In this document: piece by piece, positions 34,855-45,085 of the stretch
Numbering within the stretch: the first letter of the stretch is position 1
Layout: each line of letters starts with the position of its first letter
Origin: Paludisphaera borealis
Lineage (GTDB): Bacteria > Planctomycetota > Planctomycetia > Isosphaerales > Isosphaeraceae
DNA length: 64,000 nt
Assembly (NCBI RefSeq): GCF_001956985.1
Contig: NZ_CP019082.1
Location: 3,348,001-3,412,000 of the forward strand
Reading direction: 5' to 3'
Translations under genes and position numbers: made by a program
Notes under the pieces: model-generated
The model's input: the letters and a program-made list of their open reading frames with translations, nothing else
What the model was told of the DNA's origin: nothing
Database searches by the model: none

Positions 34855-37227
34855 ATGGCGGGCGGCCCAGCGGATCAGTTGCATCGACTGTTGAACATCG
34901 GGACGGCCGGGACGGCGTCGGACGGCGAGTTGCTGGACCGGTTCGTCGCGGGCCGCGACGAGGTCGCGGAAGCGGCCTTCGAGGAGCTGGTGAGCCGGCA
35001 TGGGCCGTTGGTCCTGCGGGTCTGCCGGAGCGTCCTTCACGACGCGCACGACGCCGAGGACGCCTTCCAGGCCGTCTTCCTCGTACTGGCGAACCGGGCC
35101 GGTTCGGTCCGCGAGCGGGGGTCGGTCGCGAGCTGGCTGTTCGGCGTCGCGCACCGCGTGGCGATGCGCGGCAAGCGCCGGGCCGCGCGGAAGCGGGCGC
35201 TCGATCGGCTCGTCGCCGAACGGACGCCCGAGGGCTATCTTGCGGCGGTCGAAGATCCCGACTGGGAGATCCTCCATGAGGAGATCGCGGCGCTTCCCGA
35301 GCGGCTTCGCGCCCCCGTGGTGCTCTGCGGCCTGCAAGGGCTGACGTACGACGCGGCGGCGATGCGGCTCGGGGCGTCGGCCGTGGCGGTCCGAGGCCGA
35401 CTGGCCCGGGCGCGCGAGAAGCTCAAGCGGCGGCTGACCCATCGCGGCGTTACGGTCTCGGCCGGCTTCCTCGTCGCCGGCTCGGTCCGTCAGGCGGAGG
35501 CGGCCGTGCCCCCGTCGCTCGTCCATTCCACCCTTCGCATCGCCCAGGGGTTCCTCGCCGGCGGCGAGGCCGCGGTCCTGGCGCGGGGAGTCTTGAATTC
35601 CATGTTTCTGAACCAACTCAAGATCGCGGCGATCCTGCTTTGCCTCGGCGCCTGGGGAGGACACCGCCTCTGGAGCGCAGGCGCCGCGGAAGAGCCGGCC
35701 CGGAAGTTCACGCAGGCTCCGAAGCCGAAGCAGCCCGAACCCCCGCCCCCCGCAGTCTACCGGCTGTCCGGCTCGGTGCGGGTCGAAGGGACCGGCGAGC
35801 CCGTGCCGGGGGCGCGGATCACCGTGATGCTTGAGGAAGCGGTCGAACGTCGCCCGGACCGGTTGCGCGAGGTCGCGTCGGGCGTGGACGGCCGTTTCGC
35901 TTTCAACCTGGAGCCCGGTCAGGCCAGGCTCTGGATGTTCCGCCCCCCGGTCGGCTACTGGTCGCCCGGCGGCAATATGACGTCTCAAGAGGCGTTCGTC
36001 CTCACGCGGTCTCATCCAGTCCACCAGAAAGACTACGTCGTGCGCCGGGGGACCGTCTGGTCGCTCGGCTTCCTCGGTACGGACGGCAAGCCGTTGAAGG
36101 GGGGCGTGTCCGCGTCGTACCAGAACGGCTTCGTCACGGCTGAGGCCGATCGAGCGGGCCGATTCCCCCTGACCCTTCCCGCCGAAGCAGGCGAAGCCAT
36201 GGTCGTCGCGGGCGAGAATGCGACCCCACCAACTCCGAATAGAAAGCCGATTATGACGCCTCTCAAGTGGGCGGCGGGGTTCCGGCCCGACTTCGTGCGC
36301 AAGGTCGAGCGGGTCGAGAACGCTTATCGCCTTACGGACGATCACGATCGGACGGCGACGATCAACGATGCGCCCCAAACGCTTCCCGACGGTTCGGGCG
36401 GCCCGCTCCTGCGCGGTGGGGGAGGCCGAGTGGAACCGACGCTCGTCGACGGCAAGCTGATGGTCCGTTGCGTCTTCTCAGAGGCTGAGCCCGTGGCCCT
36501 CGGCGCAGCAGTCGGCCGGGTCGTCGATGGTGATGGGCGACCCATCGAGGGGGTCCGCGTCGGGCTCAGGGTACACATCGAGTCGGCGAGCGGGCTAAGC
36601 TCTTCATTAGGGCTCCTGCTACATAACGAACTCCAGGAGAAGACCGACCGCGACGGCCGGTTCCACATCAACGGCCTCTCGAACAAGAATGGCTCGGACA
36701 AGTCCAGGGGCTACTCATTGGCACTGTGGAAGAAAGGCCTCGCCAGTCAGGAGTCGCCGAAGTTCACCTTCCAACCAGGACCGGGCGATTCCCCTCACGA
36801 GCTTGCTCCCATCCGCATGGAGCCGGGCGTCTCCTTGAGCGGGATCGTGATCGATCCCGATGGGAAGCCGGTTGAAGGTGCCTGGGTGCGTCCGATCGAC
36901 GGCTTCGCGATCGGGCAGTTGTTCACGAAGACGGACGCGTCCGGGAAATTCGTCCTCGGCGATCTGCCCAAGAGCTTCGTGAACCTCCAAGTCCAATACG
37001 GTTCGCTCGCGGCAAGGGCCGGGGCTGTTGCATCCGACGACGATGAGGGTCTCAAGATCCAGCTCCGTCCCGAGTCGGACTCGGCGAATCAGTCCTTCCA
37101 AGTAGCCCCCCCCCAGCACCCGGCAGCCCGGCCCCGCCTATGTAGTACGAAGACCGACGCAGATTTCTTCCGGTTGTGGGAAGCCTTTTTCAGTCGCGAG
37201 ATCGATAATGCCTTGAAGCGACCTTGA
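34855..37227 (+). CDS. ECF sigma factor fused to a membrane anchor and carboxypeptidase-regulatory-like domains
   Basis: 790 residues. Residues 20-110 are sigma region 2 (AAFEELVSRHGPLVLRVCRS; HDAEDAFQAVFLVLANRAGS) and about 135-185 region 4 (LPERLRAPVVLCGLQGLTYD; RLARAREKLKRRL). A hydrophobic segment near 245-262 (FLNQLKIAAILLCLGAWGG) is a probable membrane anchor, followed by a Pro-rich linker and at least three carboxypeptidase-regulatory-like beta domains (YRLSGSVRVEGTGEPVPGAR; VGRVVDGDGRPIEGVRVGLR; SGIVIDPDGKPVEGAWVRP). Such C-terminally extended ECF factors are known in planctomycetes. The extension probably senses an extracytoplasmic signal and replaces a separate anti-sigma factor. 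The last 55 residues look atypical after a nine-C run at 37106-37114. Confidence 0.92.
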   Translation: MAGGPADQLHRLLNIGTAGTASDGELLDRFVAGRDEVAEAAFEELVSRHGPLVLRVCRSVLHDAHDAEDAFQAVFLVLANRAGSVRERGSVASWLFGVAHRVAMRGKRRAARKRALDRLVAERTPEGYLAAVEDPDWEILHEEIAALPERLRAPVVLCGLQGLTYDAAAMRLGASAVAVRGRLARAREKLKRRLTHRGVTVSAGFLVAGSVRQAEAAVPPSLVHSTLRIAQGFLAGGEAAVLARGVLNSMFLNQLKIAAILLCLGAWGGHRLWSAGAAEEPARKFTQAPKPKQPEPPPPAVYRLSGSVRVEGTGEPVPGARITVMLEEAVERRPDRLREVASGVDGRFAFNLEPGQARLWMFRPPVGYWSPGGNMTSQEAFVLTRSHPVHQKDYVVRRGTVWSLGFLGTDGKPLKGGVSASYQNGFVTAEADRAGRFPLTLPAEAGEAMVVAGENATPPTPNRKPIMTPLKWAAGFRPDFVRKVERVENAYRLTDDHDRTATINDAPQTLPDGSGGPLLRGGGGRVEPTLVDGKLMVRCVFSEAEPVALGAAVGRVVDGDGRPIEGVRVGLRVHIESASGLSSSLGLLLHNELQEKTDRDGRFHINGLSNKNGSDKSRGYSLALWKKGLASQESPKFTFQPGPGDSPHELAPIRMEPGVSLSGIVIDPDGKPVEGAWVRPIDGFAIGQLFTKTDASGKFVLGDLPKSFVNLQVQYGSLAARAGAVASDDDEGLKIQLRPESDSANQSFQVAPPQHPAARPRLCSTKTDADFFRLWEAFFSREIDNALKRP

Positions 37228-37265
37228 GATCTGGAACCCCACGAGCAAGGTTCGGAGCGATCTTC

Positions 37266-37964
37266 ATGGAGCACGAACTTTCCGCCGGCCCAAGCCCTGA
37301 ATACAGAATGTTTCCGTGGCGCGCGACGGCCGTCCGGGGGCTCGGGTCGGTGAACCTGGGGCTCGGGGCGCTGGATCTCGGGCTGGCGGCGGTTTACGGC
37401 GTGTTGCGGGCGGGACAGTTTCCAAGCTCGGAGTTCAATCCGCAGGCCTTGTTCTTCTCGATGCTCGTGGAGGTCGGGAAATGCTGGCGGGCGCTCGAGC
37501 TCGATCCCTATCTCGGCGACCTGGCCGGGCAGGGGACGCTCATGCTGTTCAACCATCCGCCGTTCTATGACGCCTACATGGAAGCGATGCTCGCCCTCCA
37601 CATGGGCCTGGCGTTCCTGCACCTCGGGCTGGGGGCGGGTCTGCGGCGACTCGATCGGCGAGCCCTGCGCGTCCAGGGCGCGCTGGCGACGGTTGGGATC
37701 GTGTTCGCCTGGCTGACCTTCCCGGCGCTCGGCGCGGCGGTCGCGTCCGTTCCCCTCGCGGGGGTGGCGGCGCTCACCTGGCCCCCGATCCGCGAGGCGG
37801 CCGATCAACCTTCGAAGGGGGTCAGCCGGTCGCTTCGAGCCATCGTGGCGACCTGGACGCTGGCCGTCGTCCTTATCCCGATCGCCTTGGTCCTCGTCGA
37901 AATCGGCATGATCCAGACCGGGATCTTCGTCCATCACTGGTACATAACGATATTTAACGCATAA
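37266..37964 (+). CDS. Multi-pass membrane protein, unknown function
   Basis: Start at ATG 37266 with GGAGCG 8 bases upstream. 232 residues with about four or five membrane segments: [70 protein letters not shown] and [20 protein letters not shown]. No catalytic motif is visible. It starts 38 bases after the sigma factor stop on the same strand, so it may be co-transcribed and could be part of the same signalling unit, but this is inference. Confidence 0.78.
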   Translation: MEHELSAGPSPEYRMFPWRATAVRGLGSVNLGLGALDLGLAAVYGVLRAGQFPSSEFNPQALFFSMLVEVGKCWRALELDPYLGDLAGQGTLMLFNHPPFYDAYMEAMLALHMGLAFLHLGLGAGLRRLDRRALRVQGALATVGIVFAWLTFPALGAAVASVPLAGVAALTWPPIREAADQPSKGVSRSLRAIVATWTLAVVLIPIALVLVEIGMIQTGIFVHHWYITIFNA

Positions 37965-38095
37965 GCGCCGCCGCGCCCTACAGTCGACGGACGCCAGGCA
38001 CGCTCAATCGCTCCATTGACAAAAGTCGGACTCCCAATTACTCTTGTCAGAGAGCAGGGGGGGATTTGGGTCCGCTTGGCAACGAGGCGTCCGTC

Positions 38096-39058
38096 ATGAA
38101 CCGCACTTCGCAACCGGTCGGCGCGCGTGGTTTCACCCTGATCGAGCTGCTGGTGGTCATCGCGATCATCGGGTTGTTGATCGCGCTGTTGTTGCCGGCC
38201 GTGCAGTCGGCGCGCGAGGCGGCGAGGCGGGCTCAGTGCTCGAACAACCTCAAGCAGATCGCGCTGGCGATGCACCTCTACCACGAGACGTTGAACGTCC
38301 TCCCGCCCGGCTATTTCACCGTGGACGGCCCGCCCAACGTCGGCGAGATCGGCAACGGCTGGGCATGGGGATCGATGATCCTGGACCGCCTGGAGCAGCG
38401 ACCGCTGTACAACTCCATCAATTTCAGCCTCCAGATCGCAGACTCCGGATCGCAGACCGCGCGCTCGGCCCAGCCCTCGGTTTTTCTCTGTCCCAGCGCG
38501 ACCCGGAGCGGTCCGGCCTCGTTCCACTTCCCCAAAGCCGCGCCGCTTCTGCCGACGGATCTGTCGGCGTCGCAGTACATCGCCTGCGCCGGCTCGCATT
38601 TCGAGCAGGATTACAGTTTGGATCGCGGCAACGGCGTCTTGATTCGCAACCACGCGTTTGGTTTGCGCGACGTCCGCGATGGTTCGAGCATGACGCTCTT
38701 GATCGGGGAGCGGTCGAGGAACGTGGCTGACGGCACCTGGGTCGGCGTCGTCCCCAACGGGATCGTCGAGCAGGCGAGGCAATGCACCGACCCGAACTGG
38801 TCTTACCAGGTTTGCGGTGGGGCGTACGGGATGGTCCTGGCCTTCACCGACCTTCCCCTGAGCGAGCCGGCCCCGATCATCGGCCTGAATTCCCCGCGAG
38901 CGGGGGGCGACTCGTTCTGGGGGCTCCACCCGGGCGGCTGTAATTTCTCGTTCTGCGACGGCTCGGTGAGATTCATCAAGCAGACGATCAACCCCTACAT
39001 CCTCTCGGCGCTCGCGACTCGTGACGGCGGAGAGGTGGTAGGGGGCGACCAGTTCTAG
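38096..39058 (+). CDS. DUF1559 protein with prepilin-type N-terminus
   Basis: Start at ATG 38096 ([20 protein letters not shown]). The type IV prepilin cleavage and methylation signal [21 protein letters not shown] is followed by the planctomycete DUF1559 start [22 protein letters not shown]. The C-terminus has the usual [20 protein letters not shown] block (H-x-G-G-x-N-x-x-F-x-D-G-S-V-F). 320 residues. These proteins form very large families in planctomycetes and are thought to be pseudopilins or surface proteins exported by a type II/IV-like system. It is convergent with trpA, 19 bases away. Confidence 0.95.
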   Translation: MNRTSQPVGARGFTLIELLVVIAIIGLLIALLLPAVQSAREAARRAQCSNNLKQIALAMHLYHETLNVLPPGYFTVDGPPNVGEIGNGWAWGSMILDRLEQRPLYNSINFSLQIADSGSQTARSAQPSVFLCPSATRSGPASFHFPKAAPLLPTDLSASQYIACAGSHFEQDYSLDRGNGVLIRNHAFGLRDVRDGSSMTLLIGERSRNVADGTWVGVVPNGIVEQARQCTDPNWSYQVCGGAYGMVLAFTDLPLSEPAPIIGLNSPRAGGDSFWGLHPGGCNFSFCDGSVRFIKQTINPYILSALATRDGGEVVGGDQF

Positions 39059-39077
39059 CAGAACGGGCGGCGAACGA

Positions 39078-39905
39078 TCAGCTCGCCTTGGGTTCGAGCG
39101 CGGCGGCGAGTTCACCGACGAAGTCGCCGATCTCCTTGACGATCTCGGAGCGCGAGCGGTTGACGGCGTCGCCGAGGCGGCGGACCAGGGCGCTGCCGAC
39201 GATCAGGCCGTCGGCGACGGGGGCGAGCTGGCGGACCTGGTCGGGGGCGCCGATGCCGAAGCCGATGCAGATCGGCAGGTCGGTCTGGGTCCGCAGCCAG
39301 GCCACGTTGTCCTTCAGGTCGGCCGGCAGAGCCTTGCGCTCGCCGGTGATGCCGGCCACCGAGACGTAGTAGATGAACCCGGTGGTGAGCCGGGCGATCT
39401 CGACGGCGCGGTCGCGGGGGGTGGTCGGGGTGATGAGCTGGATCAGCTTGAGGCCGCGAAGCGTCGCCTTCTCCTGGAGCGACTCCGACTCCTCGACCGG
39501 CAGGTCGGGGACGATCAGGCCGTCGAGGCCCGCCGTGGCGGCGTCGTTGAGGTAGCGCTCGACGCCCACCCGATGGATGATCGAGTACGAGACCATTGAC
39601 ACCATCGGCGTCTCGCGGACGGCGTCCGAGCCTTCGGCGCGGAGCGTGCGGAGGGTCTGGAAGACGTGCGACACCTTGATGCCGTGCTGGAGCGCCCGGT
39701 GGTAGCTGGCGGCGATGACCGGGCCGTCGGCGATGGGGTCGGAGTAGGGGATGCCGACCTCGATCAGGTTCGCGCCCCGGCCGACCAGCTCGTGGATCAG
39801 AACCGCCGTGGTGGCCAGGTCGGGGTCGCCGGCCGTGATGAACGGCATCAAGGCCCGTCGGCCCTCAGCCTTGAGGCGGGTGAATAGGGCGTCAATGCGG
39901 TTCAT
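39078..39905 (-). CDS. trpA: Tryptophan synthase alpha subunit
   Basis: Start at ATG 39905, 275 residues. Catalytic Glu49 (LIEVGIPYSDPIADGP) and Asp60 are in place, as are the phosphate-binding GFGIGAPDQVRQL and VGSALVRRLGD segments. It cleaves indole-3-glycerol phosphate to indole and glyceraldehyde 3-phosphate and passes indole to TrpB. trpB lies upstream on the same strand, with a 160-base gap that carries a perfect 32-bp hairpin, which is unusual since trpB and trpA are commonly overlapping or closely spaced. Confidence 0.97.
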   Translation of the reverse strand: MNRIDALFTRLKAEGRRALMPFITAGDPDLATTAVLIHELVGRGANLIEVGIPYSDPIADGPVIAASYHRALQHGIKVSHVFQTLRTLRAEGSDAVRETPMVSMVSYSIIHRVGVERYLNDAATAGLDGLIVPDLPVEESESLQEKATLRGLKLIQLITPTTPRDRAVEIARLTTGFIYYVSVAGITGERKALPADLKDNVAWLRTQTDLPICIGFGIGAPDQVRQLAPVADGLIVGSALVRRLGDAVNRSRSEIVKEIGDFVGELAAALEPKAS

Positions 39906-39958
39906 GGGGGAGTGGCTCTGAGAAGACGCAATAGGCATGCGAATGCCGTAAAATTCAT

Positions 39959-40041
39959 GGGTGCCACGGGTTCCGTACCCGGACCCCGTGCTGGTCCAAA
40001 CCTTGCGTACACGGGGTCCGGGTACGGAACCCGTGGCACCC
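39959..40041. repeat. Perfect 32-bp inverted repeat between trpB and trpA
   Basis: The arm 39959-39990 (GGGTGCCACGGGTTCCGTAC continuing to CCCCGTG) is exactly complementary to 40010-40041, with a 19-base loop. There is no T-run on either side, so it is not a standard terminator. In mRNA it would form a very stable hairpin between the trpB and trpA cistrons. It may be a copy of a dispersed palindromic family. Confidence 0.95.
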
Positions 40042-40064
40042 AAAGAAGTTCGATGGGTCGAGGG

Positions 40065-41327
<1,263 letters not shown>

Positions 41328-41517
41328 CAGCGCGCGATCCTTCATCTTCAAGTCGAGGACGATCCGCATGCGACCTCGCGGGCGGCCCTGCGAGTCGGAG
41401 GGGACGAACATCTATTTTCGAAGGTTGTGGTCCAGCGGGTCAAGGGAGAACCCCTCTCGCCAGGACATCCCCCGCTCGCCGAAGGTTCGCAAACCGGCGG
41501 GCGCCGGCCGGTTTCCG

Positions 41518-41961
41518 TCAGATCTCCGACGTCGCTGGCTCGTCGGCGTCGACATCGACTTCGTCGCCGGGATAGAAGTCGAAGAACGCCTGGCCGGCGA
41601 GATAATCGGTCATCGCCTTGCGGACGGACCGCAATTGCTTGACGAACCGCGAATACTCGCGGACCAGTCGCTGGCGCTCGGCGTCGGGCATCTCAAGAAT
41701 GTCGACGTAATACCGACGATGCCGGGTCTGATCGCGAAAGCTCCACAACCGCTTGATCTTCAGACCCGACTCGACGTCGTCGTATTCGAGCATCCGGGCG
41801 TACTGGCGGGCCTTCATCTTCTTGGCGTACTGGATCAGCTCGACGTCGGTCTCGAATCCGTCGATCCGGTCGATCCACGAGACGATTTGCTCGGTGCTCA
41901 ACCGAGGCCCGTTCTCGGCGCAAAGCTCTTTCAGACTGGCGACGATCTCGGCAGGTCCCAT
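41518..41961 (-). CDS. Hypothetical protein, all-helical and charged
   Basis: Start at ATG 41961 after GGGAG; 147 residues. The sequence is strongly helical and charged: GPAEIVASLKELCAENG, then VSWIDRIDGFETDVELIQY, AKKMKARQYARMLEYDD and ERQRLVREYSRFVKQLRS; it ends with an acidic tail (PGDEVDVDADEPATSEI). No signal peptide or membrane segment. I do not recognise the family. Codon use is normal for the genome. It lies between trpB and a divergent cytochrome gene. Confidence 0.75.
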   Translation of the reverse strand: MGPAEIVASLKELCAENGPRLSTEQIVSWIDRIDGFETDVELIQYAKKMKARQYARMLEYDDVESGLKIKRLWSFRDQTRHRRYYVDILEMPDAERQRLVREYSRFVKQLRSVRKAMTDYLAGQAFFDFYPGDEVDVDADEPATSEI

Positions 41962-42212
41962 GCGTGCTTCTCCCAACACGTCGCGGCCGGCTCGTCCTCG
42001 TCGTGAGGGAAATCCGGCTTGCGCATCGACCAATCCCGCGCACCTTCCATAAATCCGCTTGACAGGCCCATTCTAGCCACCCGCCCAAACCATGTCGATG
42101 GACCCGTGTACAATCTGTACATAATTCCGATGCGACTGTTTCCGATTGGCGACGCGCGACTATAAAATCGAAGACGAACCAACACCGCGCGGCCGAGGAG
42201 CGAGGCGTCACC

Positions 42213-43613
42213 ATGCGACGGAGAATCAATCGGCAAAGCTTCCGCGTCGTCCTGGCCTTGCTCGGCGCCCTGGGTTGGACAGCTTGCCCCTCAGCCTCGG
42301 CCGGCGAGGCGCCGACACCGCCGAAGCCCGATCGCGAGGCCGTCGAGCGCGGCCGAAAGGCGCTGACGGAGCGCGGGTATCTCTATGCGGAATGGTCGGA
42401 CGCCGCCTATCGGGGCGCGTCGAAGTACTGGGACGAGCCCGCGCCCGATCCCGAGAAAGACCCCGAGGGCTACGCGCGCGCGTTCGGCCGCCACTACGGG
42501 TTTCATCCCGCTCCCTATCCCAACGACGGCCTGCCGATGGGCCTAAAGCGGAGCGTCAAGCGCGACGGCGTGACCCGAGGCATGCAGGTCGACTGCATGG
42601 TCTGCCACGGCGGCTCGATCGGCGGCAAGAGCTACGTCGGGCTGCCGAACACGCAGATCGACTACGAGACCTTCTTCCTCGACATGTTCCGGGCCGACGG
42701 CCGCCGCATGCCGATCATCCCGTTCATCCTGGGGACGGCCCGGGGGACGACCAACGCCGGGATGATGTCCGTGGTCTTGCTCAGCTTCCGCAACTCCGAC
42801 CTCTCGCGCCGGACGTTTCCCGTGCCGATGGGGTCGAACCTCCCCGAGCTGGACGCCCCGCCGTGGTGGGTCCTCAAGCGGAAGACGATGATGTACTACG
42901 ACGGCCGCACGCCGGCCGCCTCGGCCCGGGCCAACATGCAGTTCCTGCTCGCCGAGAAGAGCCTCGCCGAGTTCCAGGAGCTGGAGCCGACGTTCCGCGA
43001 CATCCAGGCGTACCTGATGAGCATCGAGCCGCCGAAGTACCCGTTCCCCATCGACGCCCCCCGAGCCGATCACGGACGGGTCGTCTTCGAGAAGTCCTGC
43101 GCGCGGTGCCACGGCACCTACGGCGAGACCGTTTCGTACCCCGGCAAGATCGTCCCTCTGGACGTCGTGGGGACCGACCCCGAGCGCATCCGAGGCATGG
43201 CCGACCGCGCCGTCGCCCACTACAACACGACCTGGTTCGCCGAGAAGCATCCCGTCCAGACCGACGAAGAAGACGGCTACCAGGCGCCGCCGCTCGACGG
43301 AATCTGGGCGAGCGCACCGTACCTCCACAACGGCTCGATCCCGACCCTGAACGCCTTGCTCGATTCGTCGACCCGCCCGAAGCGATTCACGCGCCCGCCG
43401 TCGACCGATTTCGAGCACTACGACTCACAAAGGGTCGGCTGGAAGTTCGAGGAGGTCGCCGAGCCGGCAACGACCAAGAAGCGGAACAGCTACGAGGCCC
43501 ACTTCATTTACGACACCTCGCGGTACGGCCTCAACAACGGCGGCCACACGTTCGGCGACAAGCTCAGCAAGGACGACCGGGCCGACCTGATCGAGTACCT
43601 CAAGACGCTGTAG
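42213..43613 (+). CDS. Di-haem c-type cytochrome, RoxA/peroxidase-like
   Basis: 466 residues with a signal peptide (RVVLALLGALGWTACPSASA). Two CxxCH haem sites: VDCMVCHGGSIGGKSYVG near residue 130 and SCARCHGTYGETVSY near 295. The C-terminal half has PPLDGIWASAPYLHNGSIPT, shared by RoxA-like and cytochrome c peroxidase-related proteins. It is probably a periplasmic redox protein. The substrate is unknown; RoxA itself cleaves rubber, but the family is broad. No operon partner is evident apart from the FG-GAP gene 107 bases downstream. Confidence 0.9.
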   Translation: MRRRINRQSFRVVLALLGALGWTACPSASAGEAPTPPKPDREAVERGRKALTERGYLYAEWSDAAYRGASKYWDEPAPDPEKDPEGYARAFGRHYGFHPAPYPNDGLPMGLKRSVKRDGVTRGMQVDCMVCHGGSIGGKSYVGLPNTQIDYETFFLDMFRADGRRMPIIPFILGTARGTTNAGMMSVVLLSFRNSDLSRRTFPVPMGSNLPELDAPPWWVLKRKTMMYYDGRTPAASARANMQFLLAEKSLAEFQELEPTFRDIQAYLMSIEPPKYPFPIDAPRADHGRVVFEKSCARCHGTYGETVSYPGKIVPLDVVGTDPERIRGMADRAVAHYNTTWFAEKHPVQTDEEDGYQAPPLDGIWASAPYLHNGSIPTLNALLDSSTRPKRFTRPPSTDFEHYDSQRVGWKFEEVAEPATTKKRNSYEAHFIYDTSRYGLNNGGHTFGDKLSKDDRADLIEYLKTL

Positions 43614-43720
43614 CGCGGTGCACGTGGGCGAGGGGCCGATTACAATAACGTCGTCCAAAGCCGCCGGGCGGCGAGGGGCCGTCCGGCCGCATCCACATTT
43701 CAACCTTCGAGGGATGAGCC

Positions 43721-44908
43721 ATGACATTGACGTTGCTTTCAATGCTCCTGGTGGCCACCGGGCCTGGCGGCGGCTCCGCCGAGTTCCAACCTCCGGTCCG
43801 ACTCAAGGCGGGCGACGTAGCGGTCCGGGTCGAAAGCCCGGGCTACGCGGCGCCTTGCTGGGCCGACATCGACGGCGATGGGAAGAAGGACCTTCTCGTC
43901 GGCCAGTTCAAAGGAGGAAAGATCCACGTTCACAAGAACCTCGGCGACGGCAAGCTCGCGCCATCCGAATGGCTGAAGGCCGAAGGCGCGGTGGCCGAAG
44001 TCCCCGGCGTGTGGTGATGCACCAGCTCGACTCCACAGTTTGTGGACCTCGACGGCGACGGACGTCGCGACATTCTCTCCGGATCGTATTCCCGCATGCA
44101 GAACGACATGGCGGGGCTGTTCCAGGTCCTGTACGGCAGGGAGGACGGGACGTTTCGTCGGGCGGAAGTCCTGAAGGGCACCGACGGCGAACCGCTCATC
44201 ATCCCGCTCAAGGGCCGGCAGATGACCGAGAACATCTGCACTCGTCCCTTCGCCATCGACTGGGACGGCGACGGAAACCTCGATCTCGTGGTCGGCACCT
44301 TCGCCGGCACGTTCCACCTCTTCAAGGGGCAGGGCAAGGGCAAGTTCCCGCCGGAACCTGAAGAGATCAAGGTGGACGGTAAGCCTCTGAAGATCGACGG
44401 CTACCACAGCGACCCGTTCGTGGTCGACTGGGACGGCGACGGCGACCTCGACCTCATGAGCGGTTCGAGCGAGGGCGGCGTACAATGGGCCGAGAATCGC
44501 GCCGGGCCGAGCAAACCTCCGCGGCTCAAGCCCTTCCGATCGCTGATCGATCATGGCCCACGGCTCGATTACGGCCAGGTCTTGCGCGAGGCGGACCTCA
44601 CGGGGCCTTCGGGCGACACGCGAATCTGGGTCGACGACGTCAATTCCGACGGCAAGCTCGACATCCTCGTCGGCGACATGACGCCGCTGATCTCCCCATC
44701 CGGTACGCTGACCGAGGCGGAGTTCAAGAAGAAATTCGCCGATTGGAACGCGTCGATCGGCGAGGCGGCCAAGGAGTTGAATGCCGCGGGCGCCGACCCG
44801 AAAAAGCAAAATGAGGCGCAGCAGCGTTACCAGAAGCTCTACGACCAGCGAAGCGATTTCATGAAGGAAGACAGGACGGGCTTCGTCTGGTTGTATCTGC
44901 GGAAATAA
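43721..44908 (+). CDS. FG-GAP repeat protein with in-frame TGA at codon 99: candidate selenoprotein
   Basis: One frame of 396 codons runs from ATG 43721 (signal peptide MTLTLLSMLLVATGPGGGSA) to TAA 44908, broken only by TGA at 44015-44017. The two halves are in the same frame, so this is a single-codon interruption and not a frameshift. Five calcium-binding-type repeats span it: one before the TGA (CWADIDGDGKKDLLVG) and four after (VDLDGDGRRDILSG; AIDWDGDGNLDLVVG; VDWDGDGDLDLMSG; VDDVNSDGKLDILVG). The codons around the TGA read Val-Trp-TGA-Cys-Thr-Ser. A hairpin with a GUU loop starts 9 bases after the TGA, matching bacterial SECIS rules. Either selenocysteine is inserted, or the gene carries a nonsense mutation or sequencing error. 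Confidence 0.7.
44027..44052 (+). promoter_or_regulatory. SECIS-like hairpin after the in-frame TGA
   Basis: TCGA (44027-44030) pairs with TCGA (44049-44052); a small internal loop follows; TCCACA (44032-44037) pairs with TGTGGA (44041-44046); the apical loop is GTT (44038-44040). The loop G is the 21st base after the TGA. Known bacterial SECIS elements have a G among the first loop bases and lie about 16-37 bases after the UGA. Confidence 0.55.
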
Positions 44909-44953
44909 GCTCGCCTCCCTCGGAAGAACGTGAATTGGCCCCGACCAGACCTC

Positions 44954-45023
44954 TTTGGAGTGCGGAAGCTTGCTCCCGCCTGGACCGCGTGTCACGTGCG
45001 GCGGCGAGCCGCCGCACTCCACA
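44954..45023. repeat. Imperfect inverted repeat
   Basis: TTGGAGTGCGG at about 44955 and the complementary CCGCACTCCA near 45012, with Cys-codon-like GC-rich arms between them (GCTTGCTCCCGCC against GGCGGCGAGCC). It lies between two convergent genes and resembles intergenic palindromes elsewhere in the window. Confidence 0.6.
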
Positions 45024-45032
45024 ACCTCGGCA

Positions 45033-45060
45033 TGTGACCGGCCCCCAGAGGCCGGTCACA
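45033..45060. terminator. Perfect 11-bp hairpin between convergent genes
   Basis: TGTGACCGGCC (45033-45043) pairs with GGCCGGTCACA (45050-45060), six-base loop. It sits 26 bases beyond the M19 dipeptidase stop, between two converging genes. No T-run follows, so termination is only a guess. Confidence 0.4.
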
Positions 45061-45085
45061 AATCGAATCACTTCCAGATCTCACC

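Noticed and set aside
44015-44042. Frameshift explanation for the split FG-GAP gene
   Set aside because: The frame is identical on both sides of the TGA (the distance from 43721 to 44042 is a multiple of three), so no insertion or deletion is needed.
44042-44908. Independent second gene starting at GTG 44042
   Set aside because: No ribosome site or signal peptide, and the start would fall inside a calcium-binding repeat; continuity with the upstream half is simpler.
45033-45060. Intrinsic terminator as a firm call
   Set aside because: The stem is perfect but no T-run follows on either strand, so only a low-confidence entry is given.
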